From NCBI GenBank assembly GCA_963783785.1, contig CAWAOQ010000007.1, positions 1 through 64,000 of the forward strand: a DNA stretch of 64,000 nt, given 5' to 3'. Source of the stretch: CADEEN01 sp963783785. GTDB taxonomy: Bacteria > Pseudomonadota > Gammaproteobacteria > Burkholderiales > Burkholderiaceae_C. Each line of letters opens with the position of its first letter. Position 1 is the first letter of the stretch. The notes beneath the pieces are model-generated. The model made no database searches. It had not been told where the DNA came from and was given only the letters and a program-made list of their open reading frames with translations. The translations under genes were made by a program, and so were the position numbers. Positions 19,609-29,456 of the stretch are shown here, piece by piece.

Positions 19609-21514
19609 ATGCCTGCCGATATGGCGCGCACGGAACATCTCGAAGGACGGCGCGTGGCGGCCTGCAGACTCGCCTGGGCGCTCGCGGTTTGGTGGGCGCT
19701 GTGGCTGCCGACTGCTCCGGCGACCGCCCAGCCGCGGCCATTTGCCGATGCGCTCGCCGCCGAGGACTCCGGTCTCGGCCGCTTCCCGGCCGAGACGGCG
19801 CGGCGCGTCGTCTCGCTGCCCGACGACTGGTCGCAGACGCGACCGCGCGAGCGCACCCCGCTGTGGTACCGGCTGCGCTTTGACACCACGGGCGCGGCTG
19901 GGCCGGCGGAGCTGCTCGGTCTGTACATCGAGCGGGCGTGCGCCAATGTCGAGATCCAGCTCAATGGCCAGCGCCTGCATGCGGGCGGGCCCATGAGCGA
20001 TCCGATCTTGCTGAATTGCCAGCGGCCGCTGCTGGTGACGTTGCCAGCCGCGCTGGTCCAGGCGCGCGGCAACACGCTCGACCTGCTGCTGGCGGGCTAC
20101 CCGCTGCAGCAGATGGCGTCGAGCCGGCGGGCCGCTGGCTTGTCGTCGCCGCTGATCGGACCCTATGCGCAGGTCCACGACCTCCATGCTCGCGAGACGC
20201 TGCTGGCCGTGACGCTGCCGATGGCGGGCTCGGCGCTGTTGCTGCTGAGCGGCTGCGGCGGCATTCGTGATGGCGCGCGGCCGCGGGATCGACAGCCACC
20301 TCTGGTACTTCGGTGCGCTGGCCATCGGCTGGTCGCTGATCAATGCGTCGCCGTGGTGGCACGCCCTGCCGCTGCCCATCGATGCCAGCGAACTGTTGCT
20401 GGCGTCGGTGCCGCCGCTGGTGGCGCTGCCGGCGGTGCAATTCCTGCTGCACTATGCCGGCTGGCGCTCTCGCCCCATCGAGGTGGCCTTGTACGCGCAG
20501 TGCGCGGCGGTCCCGGCCAGCCTGCTGCTGGCCGGCCCGCTGCGCATCCACACGATCACCACCGGCTGGAACACGCTGCTGCTGCTGCAGGTGCTGGCGG
20601 CCATGGGGTTCTATCTGTGGTCGACACGACGCGCACGTCGACGCGATTTCTGGACCATGGCCGTGCTGCTGGCCGTGGCCGCATTGATGCTCGGTCTTGA
20701 AATGGTGGCGCATCAGCAGCAGTTGCCGACGCCCTGGCTGCATCTGCCGTCCGTCGTGATGCCGCTGGCCCTGGTGGCGATCGGACTGCATCTGTTGCAG
20801 CAGCACAGCCGCGCGCGGAACACCGCCGAGGAGGGGCGCCAGGCGCTCGAAGCGCGCATCCGCGAGGCCGCCGCAGACATGGAGAAGAACTATGCCCAGA
20901 TGGTCGAATTGCGCGTCGAGCAGGTCACGCAGCGGGAGCGCAAGCGCATTGCCGCCGATCTGCACGACGACCTCGGCGCCAAGCTGCTGACCATCGTGCA
21001 CACCAGCGAGAGCGAGCGCATCTCGACACTGGCACGCGAGGCGCTCGAGGAAATGCGCCTGTCGGTGCGCGGCCTGACCGGCAAGCCCGTCAAGTTGATC
21101 GATGCCTTGGGCGACTGGCGCGCCGAGGTATTCGGCCGCTTGTCACAAACCGGCGTCGAAGGCGAATGGAGTGCGCCGGCGGAAGACCTGCCACAAACGC
21201 TGTCCGCACGCGCTTACGTGCAAACCACCCGCATCCTGCGCGAAGCGGTCAACAACATCATCAAGCACAGCGGCGCCTCGCGTTGCTCGATCCGCTGCAC
21301 GATCGACAGCGGCGACTTCCAGTTGGCGATCCAGGACAACGGCAAGGGCATTCCGCTCGAACTCGACGGCCGGCTCGACCGCGGCCACGGCATGGCGAGC
21401 ATGAAGCACCGCGCCAAACAATTGCACGGTCAATGCCTGGTCGAGTCCGGTCCAGGCTACGGGACCGTGATCCGTCTCACGATCCCGCTCGAGCGCCACA
21501 CCACGCCGGCCTGA
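19609..21514 (+). CDS. Membrane sensor histidine kinase, HisKA_3 type (frame restored)
   Basis: Signal peptide, then an extracytoplasmic beta-rich domain of the 7TMR-DISM kind (PLWYRLRFDTTG, IQLNGQRLHAGG), then about seven membrane helices, then a NarX/DesK-like kinase core. The core has RKRIAADLHDDLGAKLL with the phospho-acceptor His, REAVNNIIKHSGAS as N-box and DNGKGIP/GHGMASMKHRA as G-boxes. One extra G near 20256 breaks the frame inside the first membrane helix. Restored length is about 634 residues. The response regulator follows 49 nt downstream; the signal is unknown. Confidence 0.85.
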
Positions 21515-21563
21515 GCCGCTGGTAGCATGGGTTGGCCTCTGTAGGCCGCTGGAAGGTGGTGCG

Positions 21564-22214
21564 ATGAAGACGATCCTGTTGCTCGAAGACCTGCCCGAAA
21601 TCCGGGCCTGGCTGAAGACCCTGGTGCTGCAGGCCTTCCCTGATGGCCAGATCTCCGAAGCGGCCCGCGTGCACGACGCTCTCGAACTGGTGTCGGCGAT
21701 CAAGTTCGATCTGGCTTTGGTCGATCTCGGCCTGCCCGACGGCTCGGGCGTCGACGTGGTCGAGAAGTTGCGCGAGACGCAGTCCGAGTGCCAGTCGGTG
21801 GTGGTGACGATCCACGACGACGACGAGCACCTGTTTCCGGCGCTGCAGGCGGGCGCGTTCGGCTACATCCTGAAGGAACAGCCGCGCGAGGCGATCACCG
21901 AGCAGTTGCAGCGCATGTCGCAGGGCGAGCCCCCGTTGTCGCCGTCGATCGCGCGGCGAGTCATCGCCTACTTCGCCACACAGGCCAAGCCGCAGCAACC
22001 CGACCTGTTGCCGCACGTGTCGTTGACCGAGCGCGAGAGCGAGGTGCTGCTGCGCGTGGCCAAGGGCTTCACGCTGCCGGAGATCGGCGTGCAGTTGGGG
22101 CTGTCGCGCCACACGATCGCCGATTACGTCAAGCAGATCTACCGCAAGCTCAACGTCAGCTCACGCGCTGAAGCCGCGCTCGAAGCGCAGCGGCTGGGCC
22201 TGTTCCGGCGATGA
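21564..22214 (+). CDS. LuxR/NarL family response regulator
   Basis: A 216-residue two-domain regulator: receiver with acidic LLLEDLPEIRAW, phospho-acceptor Asp54 in LALVDLGLPDGSG and Lys in YILKEQPREA; then a LuxR-type helix-turn-helix with LTERESEVLLRVAKG and LSRHTIADYVKQIYRKL. It is the obvious partner of the kinase directly upstream. Targets are not evident; it may act on its own operon. Confidence 0.93.
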   Translation: MKTILLLEDLPEIRAWLKTLVLQAFPDGQISEAARVHDALELVSAIKFDLALVDLGLPDGSGVDVVEKLRETQSECQSVVVTIHDDDEHLFPALQAGAFGYILKEQPREAITEQLQRMSQGEPPLSPSIARRVIAYFATQAKPQQPDLLPHVSLTERESEVLLRVAKGFTLPEIGVQLGLSRHTIADYVKQIYRKLNVSSRAEAALEAQRLGLFRR

Positions 22215-22221
22215 CGTGACA

Positions 22222-22254
22222 GCCCCAGGCTCACTTCGCTCGCACCCCCCAAGG
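22222..22254. repeat. Copy of a dispersed GC-rich intergenic repeat
   Basis: The stretch containing GGCTCACTTCGCTCGCACC and a run of C followed by AAGG closely resembles the core of the 79-bp repeats at 49515-49672. It lies between the response regulator and ruvA. Confidence 0.5.
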
Positions 22255-22263
22255 ACGAACCCG

Positions 22264-22838
22264 ATGATTGGCCGTGTGACGGGCACGCTGGCCGAGAAAT
22301 CGCCGCCGCAGGTCCTCATCGACGTCGGTGGCGTCGGCTACGAGATCGACGTGCCGATGAGCACCTTCTACAACCTGCCCGCGCTCGGCGAGCGGGTGAC
22401 GCTGCTGACGCATTTCGTCGTGCGTGAAGACGCGCAGTTGCTGTTCGGGTTTCTCACCGCCGAGGAGCGCGCGACCTTTCGGCTGCTGGTGCAAGCATCA
22501 GCGGCGTCGGCCCGCGCACCGCGCTGTCGATCCTGTCGGGGCTGTCGGTGGCCGAGCTGGCGCAGGCGGTCACGCAGCAGCAGGCCGGGCGCCTGGTCAA
22601 GGTGCCGGGAATCGGCAAGAAGACCGCCGAACGGCTGTTGCTCGAGCTGAAGGGCAAGCTCGGCCCGGACCTCGCCGCGCCGGCCAGCGTGGCCAGCGAT
22701 GCGCAGGCCGACATCGTGCAGGCACTGGTGGCGCTGGGCTACAGCGAGCGGGACGCTGCCGCCGCACTCAAGGCGCTGCCGGTCGACATCGGCGTCAGCG
22801 ACGGCATCAAACTGGCCCTCAAGGCCTTGTCGCGGTGA
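22264..22838 (+). CDS. ruvA: Holliday junction DNA helicase RuvA (frame restored)
   Basis: RuvA binds four-way junctions and loads RuvB. The N-terminal OB domain (MIGRVTGTLAEKSPPQVLID, GVGYEIDVP) is in one frame. After RLLV the frame changes near 22490-22496, and GVGPRTALSILSGLS, VPGIGKKTAERLLLELK (the two HhH motifs) and the C-terminal RuvB-binding domain follow. Two extra C's flanking AAG would restore the expected LVKISGVG; a single lost base is also possible. ruvB is 0.5 kb downstream, separated by a minus-strand gene. Confidence 0.9.
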
Positions 22839-22840
22839 AC

Positions 22841-23284
22841 TCAGTGCTTGGGCTGTTCGCCGGCCGGCGGCGGGCGTGACGTCACCGTCATCTCGATCTT
22901 CACTTCGCCCGCCTTTTCGAACTTCAGCGTCACCGGCACCTTGGTGCCGACCGCGAGCGGCTGCTTCAGGCCGATGAACATCACGTGCAAGCCACCGGGT
23001 TTGAGCTCGACGCGCTGGCCCGCCGGCAGATCGATGCGCTCGATCTGACGCATCTTCATCACGTCGCCTTCCATGGTCATCGTGTGCAGTTCGAGGCGTT
23101 CGGCCACCGGCGTCGTACCGCCGAGCAGGCGATCGGTGGCGGCGCTTTGCAGCGTCATGAAGCCGCCGCCGGCCTGCTGCCCCGGTACCGTGGACCGTGC
23201 CCAGGCACTGTCGACCTTGACCTGCGCAAAGGCGGGCGAGACCAGGGTGGCAACCAGGAGGGCAGTGGCTAGGGGATGCTTCAT
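22841..23284 (-). CDS. PCu(A)C-type periplasmic copper chaperone
   Basis: A 147-residue exported protein (signal peptide to AFAQ) of the PCuAC/DUF461 family, which hands Cu(I) to cytochrome oxidase. Ligand motifs are LELHTMTMEGDVMKMR and GGLHVMFIGL, the family's H-M ... M ... H-x-M set. It lies on the opposite strand between ruvA and ruvB, and the copper source or oxidase genes are not in the window. The start ATG at 23284 gives a clean signal peptide. Confidence 0.9.
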   Translation of the reverse strand: MKHPLATALLVATLVSPAFAQVKVDSAWARSTVPGQQAGGGFMTLQSAATDRLLGGTTPVAERLELHTMTMEGDVMKMRQIERIDLPAGQRVELKPGGLHVMFIGLKQPLAVGTKVPVTLKFEKAGEVKIEMTVTSRPPPAGEQPKH

Positions 23285-23337
23285 GGCCTGTCGAGCGGTC
23301 TCAGGGGACCGAATGATAGCCGCCTGATAATCCACCC

Positions 23338-24399
23338 ATGAGCATCCAGACCGACGATCTCGGCAGCGCCGACCTGGTGCCGCGCCGCGTCGTCAGCGCC
23401 GCACCGACCTCACCCAACGAGGAGGCCATCGAACGGGCATTGCGGCCGAAGGTCTTCGTCGACTATGTCGGCCAGATCAAGGCCCGCGAGCAATTGGAGA
23501 TCTTCATCGGCGCGGCCAGGAAGCGCGCCGAGGCGCTCGACCATGTGCTGCTGTTCGGCCCGCCGGGACTGGGCAAGACGACGCTGTCGCACATCATCGC
23601 CGCCGAACTGGGCGTCAACCTGCGCCAGACCTCGGGCCCGGTGCTGGAAAAACCCAAGGACCTGGCGGCGATCCTGACCAGCCTCGAGCGCAATGACGTG
23701 CTCTTCATCGACGAGATTCACCGCCTGTCGCCGGTGGTCGAGGAGATCCTTTACCCGGCGCTGGAGGACTACCAGATCGACATCCTGATCGGCGAAGGGC
23801 CCGCGGCGCGCTCGATCAAGCTCGACCTGCAGCCGTTCACGCTGATCGGTGCCACCACCCGCGCCGGCATGCTGACCAATCCACTGCGCGACCGCTTCGG
23901 CATCGTGGCGCGGCTGGAGTTCTATACGCCGGAGGAGTTGGCGCGCATCGTGCACCGCTCGGCGGGCCTTTTGAATGCGCCGATCGATGCCGGCGGCGCT
24001 GGCGAGATCGCGCGCCGCGCACGTGGTACGCCGCGCATCGCCAATCGCCTGCTGCGCCGCGTGCGCGACTTCGCCGAGGTCAAGGCCGAAGGTCACATCG
24101 ACAAGGCGGTTGCAGATGCCGCGTTGGCGATGCTCGATGTCGACCCCAAGGGCTTCGACGTGATGGATCGCAAGTTGCTCGAGGCCGTCGTGCATCGCTT
24201 CGACGGCGGGCCGGTCGGGCTGGAGAACGTGGCCGCAGCCATCGGCGAAGAGGCCGGCACGATCGAGGACGTGATCGAGCCGTACCTGATCCAGCAGGGT
24301 TACCTGCAGCGCACGCCGCGCGGGCGCATCGCCACGCTGGCGGCATACCTGCACCTGGGCGTAACGCCCCCGAAGGGCGGCAGCGCCGCCCTGTTCTGA
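23338..24399 (+). CDS. ruvB: Holliday junction branch migration helicase RuvB
   Basis: A hexameric AAA+ motor of Holliday-junction migration. The 353-residue product has Walker A GPPGLGKT (74-81), Walker B DEIHRLSPVVEE, sensor region ATTRAGMLTNPLRDRFG, and the C-terminal winged helix ending YLQRTPRGRIAT. It is intact. Its end abuts the truncated aldolase-like frame from the other strand with 7 nt between the stops. Confidence 0.98.
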   Translation: MSIQTDDLGSADLVPRRVVSAAPTSPNEEAIERALRPKVFVDYVGQIKAREQLEIFIGAARKRAEALDHVLLFGPPGLGKTTLSHIIAAELGVNLRQTSGPVLEKPKDLAAILTSLERNDVLFIDEIHRLSPVVEEILYPALEDYQIDILIGEGPAARSIKLDLQPFTLIGATTRAGMLTNPLRDRFGIVARLEFYTPEELARIVHRSAGLLNAPIDAGGAGEIARRARGTPRIANRLLRRVRDFAEVKAEGHIDKAVADAALAMLDVDPKGFDVMDRKLLEAVVHRFDGGPVGLENVAAAIGEEAGTIEDVIEPYLIQQGYLQRTPRGRIATLAAYLHLGVTPPKGGSAALF

Positions 24400-24406
24400 C
24401 CGCCAT

Positions 24407-24970
24407 TCAGGCGACGCAACCGCCGGCATCGATCGCCGCGCGACGATCGGCGACCGCGCGCAGGTGTTGCGCACGGCCCTGATAGGCCTGCAGGCCGGCA
24501 AAGCGCAGTCCGTGGGTCAGCAACGCACTGGCGAGCACGCCGGCCTCGCGCGGCGCCACCCCACAGCGTCCTTGGCCCACATCGATCTCGATCAACACGT
24601 CGAGCCTCGCGCCGGCAGCATGAATTGCCGCCGCCAGTCGCTCGATGCCGAGCGGGCTGTCCACCGCAATGGCCAGACGAACCTGCCGCGCCAGCGCCGC
24701 CACACGCGCGAGCTTGGCCGGATCGATGACCTCGTTGCTGATGAAGATGTCGTCCACGCCCTGCGCCGCCAGCGCCTCGGCCTCGCTGGTCTTCTGCACG
24801 CACACGCCGACGGCACCAAGTTCGATCTGCCGCCGCGAGATCCACGCACTCTTGTGCATCTTTGCGTGCGGGCGCAAGCGCAATCCGCGCTCACGCGCGA
24901 AAGCCGCCATCGCCATGAGGTTGCGTTCCATCGCGTCGAGATCGATCACGAGCGCGGGCGTGTCGATCAT
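24407..24970 (-). pseudogene. Truncated D-threonine aldolase / alanine-racemase-like protein
   Basis: From MIDTPALVIDLDAMERNL the frame matches the N-terminal half of the DSD1/D-threonine aldolase family: RPHAKMHKS supplies the PLP lysine, followed by VCVQKTSEAEAL and LIEIDVGQGRCGV. The family is about 370 residues long. Here the protein ends after about 187, right where ruvB's 3' end begins, so the C-terminal domain is missing. There is no stop between this part and the phosphatase upstream, so both are in one reading frame. Confidence 0.7.
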
Positions 24971-25634
24971 CGCGACGGGCTGACCGATCAAGCGCTCGAC
25001 CTCGTCGATCGAGGGGCTCTCGAGGTGCAAGCAATCGCCCCAGCCGACCAGTGTGAAACCATGGTCGCCGTGCAACAGACGGTTGATGCTCGCGTTGCCG
25101 ATCTGCCAGGTCCGCGGCGCGTCGAGTGCAACGCGGGCGGCCGCGCGGTACAGCGCATCGAGCACGCCGCCATGCGTGACGACGGCGACATGCTGGCCGC
25201 GATGGCGCGCGGCAATTGCCGCGACGCCCGACACCGCGCGCTGGTAGAACACGCTCAAGGCCTCGCCGCCTTCGGGGCCGAAGTCTGGCATCGCGCTGGC
25301 GCCAGCGCAACGACTCGGCGGGATAGCGCTGCTCGATCTGCGCGAAAGTCAGGCCCTCGAAGACGCCGAAACTTCGCTCTCGCAGCGCGGCATCGGTGCG
25401 AACGGTCAGCCCGGTGCTGGCCGCCAATGCCGACGCGGTGTCCAGGGCGCGGAGGAGGTCGCTCGAATAGACGGCGTCGAGCCGGTCGTCGGTCAGCGCA
25501 CGCGCCAGGCGTTCGGCCTGCCATCGGCCGGTGTCGTTCAGGCCGATGTCGCTATGACCCTGTATGCGGGTGTCGACGTTCCAGGCCGTCTCGCCATGGC
25601 GGATGGCGAGGATCCGCGTGGCGGGCTCGGTCAC
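24971..25634 (-). CDS. Histidine phosphatase (phosphoglycerate mutase-like), frame restored
   Basis: Cofactor-independent histidine phosphatase superfamily: RHGETAWN at 12-19, a SSDLLRALDTAS segment, ERSFGVFEGLT and a late VVTHGGVLDALYR with the second catalytic His. One extra base near 25289 breaks the frame after RWRQRD. The domain ends near WGDCLHLE, but no stop codon follows; the frame runs on into the aldolase-like part. Its start overlaps the PEBP stop by 4 nt. True glycolytic mutase activity is unlikely. Confidence 0.8.
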
Positions 25635-26260
25635 CCGAGCAACCGTCGGTTGAGGGTGTAGGTGCCGGAATGGGTCGCGGCTTCGAGCACATGGCCAGCG
25701 ATCGCCTGGCGGACCTGCGCGCCGCCAAAGACCCCCTCGAGCGGTAGCCGCGGCAGCGACACCGCGTACAGCGTGAACACATAGTGATGCACCAACGAGT
25801 CGTTGAACGGCGGAAAGGGTCCGTCGTAACCGAAGTAGCTGCCGGCCATTGCCGCGTCGCCGGCGAACCAGGCGGTGTAGTCGTTCGTGCCCTGACGCGC
25901 ACCGTGCGGCGCCAGCGGGCCGGCCTTGCCGCGCGGCGTGAAGCCCCGGCTGAACTCGCCCTCGGCGATCTGGGTCAAGGTCGGCGGCAGGTCGACCAGG
26001 ACCCAGTGGAAGAAGTCCACCCGCGGCAGGTCGCTCGGGATTTCGCGGTCGGTGCGGTTGACGTCGTCGGGCCGGCTCGGCACATCGAAGTCGTGACAGA
26101 TCAGCACCAGCGACTTCGTACCGGCCGGCACCTCGCTCCAGGCCAGATGCGGGTTGAGGTTGTCGGAGAACGTCACGCCGCCCTTGTCATCGAGCCGGCC
26201 TGCGGCATAGCGAGCATCGATGCGGTCGCCGTTGGCCCAGCTGTTGCTCCACAGTTTCAT
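25631..26260 (-). CDS. YbhB/YbcL family Raf-kinase-inhibitor-like (PEBP) protein
   Basis: A 209-residue phosphatidylethanolamine-binding-fold protein. FSDNLNPHLAWSEVPAG, a DFFHWVLVDLP segment and GYDGPFPPFND with HHYVFTLYA mark the ligand pocket. The bacterial role is unsettled. An upstream ATG at 26275 would add five residues. Confidence 0.9.
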   Translation of the reverse strand: MKLWSNSWANGDRIDARYAAGRLDDKGGVTFSDNLNPHLAWSEVPAGTKSLVLICHDFDVPSRPDDVNRTDREIPSDLPRVDFFHWVLVDLPPTLTQIAEGEFSRGFTPRGKAGPLAPHGARQGTNDYTAWFAGDAAMAGSYFGYDGPFPPFNDSLVHHYVFTLYAVSLPRLPLEGVFGGAQVRQAIAGHVLEAATHSGTYTLNRRLLG

Positions 26261-26262
26261 CG

Positions 26263-26592
26263 TCAGGTACCCCACACAATGACTTCGCGCGCCGCATGGC
26301 AGCGGCGCAACATGTCGATCAGGGGCCAGACACGCCGGCGCAACGAGACGGCGTCACCGCCCCGGCCGGAGGGCTCTTCGCTCTCATCCGACACGTCGCC
26401 GTCGCCAGGCCCGCGCGCCGCCTCGTCGGCCACCACCGCCGCCTCGAGCGCGGCAATCAACCCCGGCATCGCTGCCACCTCGAAGATACCGCGCGACGCC
26501 GGCTCGCGGCCGACAAGGCGCATCACCTGGTCGCCATTGGGCCCGAGCATGATCACGTCGCCGGAGGCCTTGGACTTGAACTTGTAGAGCAT
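26263..26592 (-). CDS. DUF1840 family protein
   Basis: A 109-residue cytosolic protein that begins MLYKFKSKASGDVIMLGPNG, the DUF1840 hallmark. A variable acidic Gly/Ser-rich middle (about 60-80) and a C-terminal LRRRVWPLIDMLRRCHAA helix follow. The function is unknown. It lies in a tight run with cfa (stop and start overlapping by one base) and the PEBP gene. Confidence 0.9.
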   Translation of the reverse strand: MLYKFKSKASGDVIMLGPNGDQVMRLVGREPASRGIFEVAAMPGLIAALEAAVVADEAARGPGDGDVSDESEEPSGRGGDAVSLRRRVWPLIDMLRRCHAAREVIVWGT

Positions 26593-27869
26593 CAGCGCGG
26601 GTACATGTAGTCGCGGGAGAACGGGAATTGCGATTGTGCCCCGCGCAACGCGCCAGCAGCGAAATCACCCGACGGCCGCGATGCCAGGACCTGGTGCAAC
26701 GAAATCCAGCCGCGCTCGAAGGCCATCGCGCTGCCGGCCAGGTATAGCCGGTAGGCGCGCACGACTTTCTCGGGCGTCACGCGGCGAGCGTCTTCGAGCC
26801 GGCCCTCAAGCGCGTCCGACCAGGCCCACAGCGTGCGTGCGTAATGCGGACGCAGGTTTTCGACATCGAGCGACTCCAGGCCGGACTCGGCCATCACTTC
26901 CAGCACATGCGAGAGGTGCAGCAACTCGCCACCGGGAAAGATGTAGCGCTCGACGAAATCGCCGATGCCGGCGCCGAGTTGCGTGTTGCGTGTGCCGCCG
27001 GCGGTGATGCCGTGGTTCATCAGCAACCCACCGGGCACGAGCAGGCGGCGCAGCTTGGCGAAGTAGGCTGGCAACAGAGCACGCCCGACATGCTCGAACA
27101 TGCCCACCGACGCAATCTTGTCGTAGGGCTCGCCGTCCGGCAGGTCGCGGTAGTCCATCAAGGCGACGCGAACGCGGCCAGCCAGCCCGCGCTCGTCGAT
27201 CATGCGCTGAATATGGGCATGCTGGTTCTTCGACAGCGTGATGCCGGTGACATCGACGCCGTAATGCTCGGCAGCCCACAACAGCAGACCGCCCCACCCG
27301 GCGCCTACATCAAGCAGGCGTTCGCCCGGGCGCAGCATCAGCTTGCGGCACAGGTGATCAAGCTTGGCAGCCTGCGCGTCGGCCAGCGTCTGCACGCCTT
27401 CGCGCCAGTAGGCACAGGAATAGACGCGTCGCGGATCGAGCCACAACGCATAGAAGTCATCCGACACGTCGTAATGGAACTGGACCTGCCGGGCATCGAC
27501 CTCGGGTGTGTGGCGCGCCAACGAGCGGCTGTGCCGCAGCAGGCCTCGCCACCAGCCGAGCGGGGTGCCCGGCAAAGGCACGCTGGCCGGCGGGGCTGTC
27601 GGGTCGCTGTCGACCAAGGCGGTGGCAATGGCAACGACGTCACGCATGGCGCCGTGCAGTTCGATGCGGCCTTCGACCCAATCCTCCGCCAGACCGCCGA
27701 TGCGACCGGCCGCCAGGTGCGAGAGTGGCGCCCAATCCGGCAGCACCAACTCGGCGCGGGGCTGGGCGGCGCCCAGTCGTCGACCGCCAGGCAGCAACAC
27801 CCTCAGCCCGGGAGCCCGCGCGTCCAGTTTGGCCTCGATCGTCTTGACCAGCGTATTCACGAGGTGCAC
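26592..27869 (-). CDS. cfa: Cyclopropane-fatty-acyl-phospholipid synthase family methyltransferase
   Basis: A SAM-dependent enzyme that methylenates unsaturated acyl chains in membrane lipids. The C-terminal Rossmann domain shows LLDVGAGWGGLLLWAAEHYG, ITLSKNQ, MDYRDLP and SVGMFEHVG; an upstream QFHYDVSDDFYALWLDP is the family signature. No ATG suits the family's N-terminus, so GTG at 27869 (or 27860) is the likely start. The frame extends to 28019 but the added residues look random. Confidence 0.9.
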   Translation of the reverse strand: MHLVNTLVKTIEAKLDARAPGLRVLLPGGRRLGAAQPRAELVLPDWAPLSHLAAGRIGGLAEDWVEGRIELHGAMRDVVAIATALVDSDPTAPPASVPLPGTPLGWWRGLLRHSRSLARHTPEVDARQVQFHYDVSDDFYALWLDPRRVYSCAYWREGVQTLADAQAAKLDHLCRKLMLRPGERLLDVGAGWGGLLLWAAEHYGVDVTGITLSKNQHAHIQRMIDERGLAGRVRVALMDYRDLPDGEPYDKIASVGMFEHVGRALLPAYFAKLRRLLVPGGLLMNHGITAGGTRNTQLGAGIGDFVERYIFPGGELLHLSHVLEVMAESGLESLDVENLRPHYARTLWAWSDALEGRLEDARRVTPEKVVRAYRLYLAGSAMAFERGWISLHQVLASRPSGDFAAGALRGAQSQFPFSRDYMYPR

Positions 27870-28067
27870 TTTAAGCAGTGCGGACCGATGCAAGCAAGAC
27901 TTGGCGCAAGGTCCGCGGCCCGAGCCGTCGTCCATGGCATTGCATCGTTCGGGCATCTTCGACGGCTGCGGCCACGCCCGCGCCAGCGGCGCGCGGCACG
28001 GCACCGCCTCTGCTGGCATGACGCCAGGGCCGATTGGATGGACGGGATGCCGGCGAAATGTTCTTAA

Positions 28068-28086
28068 TTAGAATGCTCGTTCTATA
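28068..28086. promoter_or_regulatory. Palindromic operator candidate upstream of pcaI
   Basis: TAGAATG-CT-CGTTCTA is an inverted repeat with one mismatch, directly followed by TATATATG. It lies 25-40 nt before the pcaI start, where an operator would overlap a promoter. The shape is typical of TetR-family sites; no TetR gene is in the window. Confidence 0.45.
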
Positions 28087-28110
28087 TATGAACTTCCTCG
28101 TCGAGGTGCA

Positions 28111-28813
28111 ATGATCAACAAGATCGCTGGGTCGCCCGAAGCGGCGCTTGCGGATGTGCACGATGGCGCGACGGTGATGATCGGTGGCTTCGGCACCGCC
28201 GGTCTGCCCAACGAACTGATCGATGCGCTGATCGCGCACGGCTGTCGCGATCTGACCATCGTCAACAACAACGCCGGCAACGGTGATACCGGGCTGGCCG
28301 CTTTGCTGGCGGCCAGGCGGGTGCGCAAGATCATTTGCTCGTTCCCGCGCCAGACCGACAGCCATCACTTCGACCGGCTCTACCGCGCGGGACAGATCGA
28401 ACTCGAACTGGTGCCCCAGGGCAACCTGGCAGAGCGCATCCGCGCCGCCGGCGCCGGCATCGGTGGCTTCTTCACGCCGACCGGCTACGGCACCGAACTC
28501 GCCAAGGGCAAGGAAACGCGAGTGATCGACGGCCGCGGGTATGTGCTGGAGAGTGCCGATCCACGCCGACTTCGCGCTGATCAAGGCCGAACGCGGTGAC
28601 CGTTGGGGCAATCTGACCTACCGAATGACGGCCCGCAATTTCGGTCCGATCATGGCGATGGCGGCAAGGGTGGCGGTGGCCTCGGTGCATGAAGTGGTCG
28701 AACTCGGCGAACTCGATCCGGAAGCGGTGGTCACGCCCGGGCTGTTCGTGCAGCGCGTGGTCAAGGTCGAACGCGCGATCACGCCGGCCGCCGGCTTCAG
28801 GCGGGCGGCATGA
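28111..28813 (+). CDS. pcaI: 3-oxoadipate CoA-transferase subunit A (frame restored)
   Basis: The alpha subunit of the transferase that activates 3-oxoadipate with succinyl-CoA in aromatic degradation. MIGGFGTAGLPNELIDALI, NNNAGNGDTGLAALL and VPQGNLAERIRAAGAGI are near-textbook PcaI sequences. One extra G near 28553 breaks the frame between YVLE and the IHADFALIKAERGDRWGN block; its removal restores YVLEMPIHADF. The stop overlaps the pcaJ start by 4 nt. Confidence 0.9.
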
Positions 28814-29446
28814 ACCGCTGGAACCGCGAGCAGATGGCGCAGCGCGTGGCGCGCGACATCCCTGACGGCGCCATCGTCAACCTCGGCATCGGCCTGCCGA
28901 CGCTGGTGGCCAACCACATCCCGACCGATCGCGAGGTCGATCCTGCACAGCGAGAACGGCGTGCTCGGGATGGGCCCGGCACCGCCCGCTGGCGAGGAAG
29001 ACTACGACCTGATCAACGCCGGCAAGCAACCGGTGACGCTGCTGCCGGGCGGTTGCTTCTTCCATCACGCCGACAGCTTTGCGATGATGCGTGGCGGCCA
29101 TCTCGACATCTGCGTGCTTGGGGCGTTCCAGGTTTCCGCCAGCGGCGACCTCGCCAATTGGCACACCGGCGCCGCGGATGCGATCCCCGCCGTCGGCGGC
29201 GCGATGGACCTGGCCATCGGCGCCAAGAGGACCTTCGTGATGATGGAACACACCACCAAGGCCGGAAAGAGCAAGATCGTGGCGGCCTGCACCTGCCCGA
29301 TCACCGGCATCGGCTGCGTCAGCCGCATCTACACCGACCTGGCCGTGATCGACGTGACGCCCGCCGGACTGCGGCTGATCGAGATGGTCGCGGGCCTTTC
29401 CTTCGACGACCTGCAGCGCGTGACCGGCGTGCCGCTGACAATCTGA
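28810..29446 (+). CDS. pcaJ: 3-oxoadipate CoA-transferase subunit B (frame restored)
   Basis: The beta subunit, bearing the catalytic glutamate in SENGVLGMGPAP. GIGLPTLVANHIP is in the first frame. After DREV one extra base near 28938 shifts the frame, and ILHSENGVLGMG then follows. MRGGHLDICVLGAFQVS and CPITGIGCVSRIYTDLAV complete the subunit. pcaF starts 10 nt after the stop. Confidence 0.9.
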
Positions 29447-29456
29447 GCACAAGCCC

